Source of the DNA: Mucidula mucida
Taxonomy: Eukaryota > Basidiomycota > Agaricomycetes > Agaricales > Physalacriaceae
Length of the DNA stretch: 64,000 nucleotides
Assembly (NCBI GenBank): GCA_015501055.1
Contig: JADNYV010000105.1
Coordinates: 1 to 64,000 of the forward strand
Reading direction: 5' to 3'
Part shown: positions 59,434 through 64,000 of the stretch, piece after piece
Position numbering within the stretch: position 1 is the stretch's first letter
Layout: each line of letters starts with the position of its first letter
Program-made: the position numbers and the translations under genes
The notes under the pieces: generated by a model
What the model saw: the letters and a program-made list of their open reading frames with translations, nothing else
Database searches by the model: none
What the model was told of the DNA's origin: nothing

Positions 59434-60968
59434 TCACCTCGGAGGCGCCTTGCGAATCTCATATCGAACATGCTCACCGTGCTCCCCCTCGCGTATCATA
59501 GCAATCTTGTTGAAATCACGCCGCTTGTAGTCGTACTTGTGATGGTCCAGCTGCTTCAAATTCGTACACCGCGAGATCATCCTCATGATCGCAACATGCA
59601 TTTGGTCCAGGTCGCCTTGTACTGCTGCCCACAGCGATGGCCCAGAGTACACCTCGAGTTTTGGCATGCGCGAAAAGACGTCCAGCCACTGATCCTGAAA
59701 GGAGCATCACGCTCGAGCTCGGAGATCCATGGATGATTGGCTTACCAAAGGCATGGTCAATTCGGGCAACGATAAACATCGCAAGTTGGGGCACAGATCG
59801 CCCAGGCGTCGGAGCGTCTCGTATACATCGGCCGAAACACAACCAAATGTCGCTTCCTTGAGGTGTCCGCCATCAAACCCATCCAGTTCAATTAGCGCTG
59901 CCGGTTCTAGAGGAGTGTCGATCGTCTCTATAGCCCGGGGAACCACGTAGAGGGCTCTCAGGAAACTATCCCCGCCGTGAACGCGTTTGAGCTTTGGAAG
60001 CGCGTCTGCAGAAATCCCGGCAGGAAGATGCCCTACTGGAAACCAAGACACGTCTTCGAGCGTTTTGTTCTTTTCGAGGAACATGAGCCAGGATTTATCG
60101 AGTGACGCAGTTCCTCCTGATTCCATGACGATCTTGACCTGCCGTAGTTGAGGCAGTACAGAATCGCAGACGAGCGTCAACTCCATTGGAACCCTCAAAG
60201 ACTATATTTATCACGTCAACTGAGATGAATGGGATAGGCAGGGTAGACACGTACGTCGAGTGTCGGGCACGCCTTTAGCATCAACTTGATCAAAGGCGTT
60301 AAAGTCGGCTTGTACCAAACACGCCCGGAGATGGCTAGTTGCTTCAGATTCGACAGCTTCCATAGCTAGAAATCCGATCAGCATCATTCTTCCACCAAAA
60401 AAAACCTAGTACTTGCCGGATAGATCGAGTTGTGGCGTCCCGGGAACGCTTCGAACGCACCAGCCAGCGCAAGATGCTGGAGATGAGGTTTCCCAACGAG
60501 CGCCGCCAGTATTTCCGTCTCCTGCGCTGGCGACTCAGCAGGCTCCAAGAATGGCACGGTAATGTCGCACGACCACGTAAACACTCGTAGCCTTTCCATG
60601 TGTCTTAGCGCCGTGCACATATTGCGTATTCTAAGATCGCCAGCCTCAGGAGCAGAGCCCTTCGAGGGTGCGCGGATGAGGGAATTGGGATATCTATCAG
60701 AGGAACGCTGGTTGTGTCTCTCGCAGAGATGCACTTCACGGACGTTCCGGGCCAGGTCAGCGCGCCGCGCGAGGTGCGCCCACATCTCCGGCAGTGCATG
60801 CCGCACCCGGATGACACGGTATTCACTGTGTCTGGGGATCGCCAGCCCGAAACAGGCCTTTGATACACATGCGAAGGATATGAGATCCCGGTGCAGGTCG
60901 ACCTCGGACAGGATCTCGTCGAGGATTTCCTGGGGAAGCCTGAGGAGTGCGCAGGATGGACAGAGCAT
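59434..60968 (-). CDS. F-box protein, four exons, intact
   Basis: CDS complement of 59434-59694, 59746-60201, 60255-60365 and 60417-60968: 1380 nt, 459 residues, all junctions in phase 0. The F-box is at residues ~8-50 (LLRLPQEILDEILSEVDLHR, LISFACVSKACFGLAIPRH). The rest is LRR-like (LKQLAISGRVW, LPQLRQVKIVME, LCPNLRCLSLPEL). The start at 60968 places the F-box at the N-terminus as usual; an upstream ATG (61172) would add ~68 residues. Intron 1 is of GC-AG type (GCAAGT donor). F-box proteins bring substrates to SCF ubiquitin ligases. Divergent from the F-box gene at 61793. Confidence 0.8.
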
Positions 60969-61792
60969 TGCGAGGTGGCAGAGGATGTTGATGGGCGGAG
61001 GACAGCAGTCAATCAGAATCCGTATGTCATGGAGGCGACATGGAATGAACAAGGCCTTCCTCTTTGGGCGCGATAAGATAAAGGAACAAACGATCGTCCA
61101 AAAGGAGGCATGAGAACTACTCCGGTCCGTGGTCCCGCTGACCTTCTCTCTCGACCAGGCTGGCTGGGACAATGTGCAGTGGGAAGGTAATTCGTGAGGA
61201 GACGACGATGCCGTTACGGTTGTGGTTACGACTGACTGGGCGCATGACGGATCGGTATGTTTTCTCGAAGTCTGCCAGTTTGCTCATATCCTAACCTTTT
61301 TCGGTCAGGGCGGCATAATGCATTGGGCGACGAATAATACACACCAGGCTTGTAACATCGGTTCATATTCTACCATTGCCTTCCAGGCATTGGCGCTGGG
61401 TTTCGTAGAGCAGGGGGTGGTCATGGAGGAAACAAAAAGAGACCATTTTCCATTGTCCTCCAGATTGGGAAACACGACTCAGCGGGACCCAAGCGGGACC
61501 GGTCACCGAGAAACTGCGATCGCGTTGCTTATAATTAGCCAAACGGTACGTGTTTTGGTAGTTCTACCTTCGATCATCTTCTCATTCCTACCTAGTCTGA
61601 AGATCATAATCGGACGCGAGAACAGCTAAAGGTGGAGAAATGTTTCATTATTCTGTCCTGCGGGAAACCTTTGCCTCGCGGCTGTGATGAAACATTGTGA
61701 CACCGAGTTCTGTCTTCCGGCTCACCCGCATAGCTGTCTCAGCGTGGCTATAATACCTACTGGGAGACGCGTTTCGTTTTTGGCATTGTACT
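60969..61792. promoter_or_regulatory. Shared intergenic region between two divergent F-box genes
   Basis: About 820 bp between the two start codons. It holds an open plus frame (61222-61629) with hydrophobic stretches but no recognisable domain; I treat it as non-coding. No clear TATA box was identified. Confidence 0.35.
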
Positions 61793-63124
61793 ATGGTCTT
61801 CACCAAACACTGGCGGTTTTCCAAGTCTATCTCCTCCCCGCCTCCCCAACCGAGGAAGTTGAAGATTCCTAATCTTCCATCCGAAATCATCGAGTGCATT
61901 ATTCTACATGTTACCCATACACCGACGCTCAAAGCGTGCTCGGTGGTTTCCTCCACATTCCATCCTGCCGCAGAGAAACTACTCCTCAGCGCCATTTCCA
62001 TTCGGCTAACGAAGTCCGACGATAATCCATATCACGCCTTTCTAAAGCTCATCACGACATCTGCCCAGCATATACCATCCCTCGTCGTATCCCTCAACCT
62101 CAGCGACTTTTACATGCAAGACTCGACGTCCACATGGCTTGCATACGACCACCATACTCTGCCTCGTATCCTCGCCTTACTTCCGAATATTGCCTACCTC
62201 GGCATACACGCGCACAACAACGTCTCCTCTGCCATCCGTTGGGCGCTCGCCACACACACGCTAACTCCACACCTCCGAAGCTTCTCTGCACGCGGACTCT
62301 CTCTAGACTTGCGAGACGTCTTCGGCCGATGCCATTCCCTACACGATGCGCGTATGGCGGATATCGCGATGATCTCGCCCGAATTCGACGGCTCTTGCGA
62401 TGAGGAACAGGATATCACCGAGTTCCTCAAGCCCGCGCATCGTTCGTCTCCGCGCATACCACATCACCACGCGTTGATACGTCAGTATTCACTACAGCTC
62501 ACGCCATTTACATCCCCCCAGTTCATCGATCAGCTCCTGCACGCGTCCGTCTGGGGGTCTTTTGCACATCTAGATACACTAGAGCTTGACCTTGTTCACT
62601 TTCCACATCCCACGGCCGTGCAACGCCTTCTTGCCGCCACCAGCCGGTGCATCACCGACCTCCGCATACGGGCCTACCACACGTCTTCCCTGGGATTTCA
62701 CATCCACCCCACCGTGCCCCGAGTGACATACCGCTTCCACGTCCTTCCCCGTGCAGGCAATCCCAGCTTTGTCGATATGTTTCAGCCATTCAATCGGCTT
62801 CATCGGCAACGAACCGGGAGTGGTACTAGTGGGTTCAAAAGCCACCCCCCGAATAGGTGGCGCGGTATATCCGATCTGCGCCTCGAATTAGAGCTGTGTG
62901 ATACCTTTTCACTGTTTGAGCGGGAGGATTGGGAGTGGGCGTGGCTGGATGAGGTCTTGGGCGCTGTACGCCGGAAAGTCACTTTTGTGATATACATCGG
63001 TATACCGGGAGAGGTGGAGGAGGGTTTGAAAGCAGACATGGAGGGCCGGATAAGACAGTGTTTACCCAGGGTGGCTCGGAGTGGCGTGCTGAAGGTAGTT
63101 GTGCAATTGCGGACTCTCTGTTAA
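61793..63124 (+). CDS. F-box-like protein, single exon
   Basis: 443 residues uninterrupted. An F-box-like start (LKIPNLPSEIIECIILHVTH, TLKACSVVSSTFHPAAEKLL) is at residues ~23-65, followed by LRR-like text (LPRILALLPNIAYLGIHAHN, LDTLELDLVHFPHPTAVQRL). The C-terminus (WEWAWLDEVLGAVRRKVTFV) is typical of agaric F-box proteins. The middle (about residues 320-350, SFVDMFQPFNRLHRQRTGSG) is less regular and could hide a short intron. Predicted substrate adaptor of an SCF ubiquitin ligase; substrate unknown. The next gene downstream starts at 63766. Confidence 0.75.
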   Translation: MVFTKHWRFSKSISSPPPQPRKLKIPNLPSEIIECIILHVTHTPTLKACSVVSSTFHPAAEKLLLSAISIRLTKSDDNPYHAFLKLITTSAQHIPSLVVSLNLSDFYMQDSTSTWLAYDHHTLPRILALLPNIAYLGIHAHNNVSSAIRWALATHTLTPHLRSFSARGLSLDLRDVFGRCHSLHDARMADIAMISPEFDGSCDEEQDITEFLKPAHRSSPRIPHHHALIRQYSLQLTPFTSPQFIDQLLHASVWGSFAHLDTLELDLVHFPHPTAVQRLLAATSRCITDLRIRAYHTSSLGFHIHPTVPRVTYRFHVLPRAGNPSFVDMFQPFNRLHRQRTGSGTSGFKSHPPNRWRGISDLRLELELCDTFSLFEREDWEWAWLDEVLGAVRRKVTFVIYIGIPGEVEEGLKADMEGRIRQCLPRVARSGVLKVVVQLRTLC

Positions 63125-63765
63125 ACGCACATCTATTATTCTTTTCATCATTAGTGTATCCTTAGTCTTCTTGAGACAATGTATATATACACCTAACATA
63201 CGTCGATGTTCTTCCCGATCAATGTTTCAACGTCTCGTGGCAAGTCTGATATCGGTGTGGCGCCGAGCACAAACCCAGCTAGCATAGCTAGACGCGATTG
63301 GGAAGTATCCAGTGACCGAGGCCATTTTGCTAATAATCATTGAAAGTACTCATCAAAAAGCAAGGACTAAGGAGAGACTTTCGTTTGACTTTCGTAAGTA
63401 CTTACAATTAGTACAATTTGAGTGAGCATCAATCAGAATAAGTCATGGATTGAATACATAGTGTATCTTTGGAGAGAAATGGCTAGATATTTGTTCATCC
63501 GATGTGTAACCTCTAGAGTCTGCGTCATCAGGCATGCTGAGTGAAGCGGCCCTGAGAAGGTGCGTATCAATGAAACTATGGGCCATGTCTGCACTTCCAA
63601 GAATCGTCGGCATCTCTCGCATATGCCTCAGTGTATAAAACTTAAAGGTTTATAACTTAGGGGGCGTAGCGCGTCTCGATTTGGCAAAGGCGACGGCAAG
63701 TCCGCGGCAGGCATCCTTCCACGTTTACCAGACGCTACCAACTGCTCCAGGTCGTTCCCCACAAG
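63125..63765. other. Intergenic, no gene recognised
   Basis: AT-rich in the first half; TATATATACACC near 63182. No convincing frame. Confidence 0.3.
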
Positions 63766-64000
63766 ATGTGGCTGGAAACCATTCTCTTACTGGGACTACG
63801 GTACGCCCACTTCAATCTCCTACTCCTGCCTGCTCACGTTTGAGCTAGATGTGCTATATTTTTAACATGCCGCAAGTACATCCTCGGGAGTCTATATTCC
63901 GATCTCCAAGAGTTGTCGTCGCCTTCGCTTGAGGACGGCACGGAAATCGAACTCCAGACGCCTCTACCGATGCCCTCCACCGCGCCTGCCGCGAAAACAC
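63766..64000 (+). CDS. Start of an uncharacterised gene, runs off the window
   Basis: Exon 1 is 63766-63800 (MWLETILLLGL), intron 63801-63848 (GTACGC...GCTAG), exon 2 from 63849 continues in phase: RCAIFLTCRKYILGSLYSDL, then SPSLEDGTEIELQTPLPMP to the window edge. The short hydrophobic N-terminus could be a signal or an anchor. Incomplete, so no family can be given. Confidence 0.45.

Noticed and set aside
60562..61113. 183-codon plus-strand frame
   Set aside because: Lies opposite exon 1 of the F-box gene, which has a consistent four-exon structure in phase.

Overview
This window looks like nuclear DNA of a mushroom-forming basidiomycete (Agaricomycetes). The evidence is a FunK1-type protein kinase gene, a DUF6535 membrane-protein gene, F-box genes with several ~50-nt introns, a Ty3/gypsy chromovirus, and expanded RecQ-like helicase fragments. 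It is a repeat-rich accessory region rather than a housekeeping stretch. Family names come from motifs read by eye; no database search was possible.

Layout. 1-3.1 kb: part of an LTR and decayed sequence. 3.2-15.0 kb: repeat unit X1, made of a short shared flank, a degenerate telomere-like CCCTAA tract, a RecQ-family gene that has lost its helicase core, and an unrecognised repeated gene family (called RepA here). A 6.5-kb Ty3/gypsy chromovirus (7125-13651, 5-bp target duplication) interrupts it. 15.2-22.9 kb: an uncharacterised gene plus a module with a truncated epoxide hydrolase, repeat R2, a small spliced coiled-coil gene and a lysine-rich gene. 23.0-31.8 kb: unit X2, an inverted copy of X1 that still has the RecQ core and carries a near-perfect 2.7-kb palindrome (28798-31506) with a partial RecQ-like helicase in each arm. 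31.8-36.9 kb: remnants and a third RepA copy. 37.0-40.2 kb: DUF6535 gene. 41.3-47.1 kb: second copy of the module (longer epoxide hydrolase, R2, coiled-coil gene, lysine-rich gene, R2 again). 47.7-50.5 kb: FunK1 kinase. 53.5-54.9 kb: fatty-acid/sphingolipid 2-hydroxylase. 55.6-59.2 kb: uncharacterised spliced genes. 59.4-63.1 kb: two divergent F-box genes that look intact. 63.8 kb to the end: start of a further gene.

The strongest observations are the large inverted duplication of a helicase-bearing unit next to telomere-like repeats, the palindrome whose arms are each bounded by 44-bp inverted repeats, a likely self-primed (Tf1-like) retrotransposon, and a two-copy module whose copies have decayed in complementary ways. 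Several otherwise well-conserved genes (2-hydroxylase, FunK1, DUF6535, epoxide hydrolase) carry isolated one-base frameshifts, so the region is either rich in young pseudogenes or holds uncorrected assembly indels.
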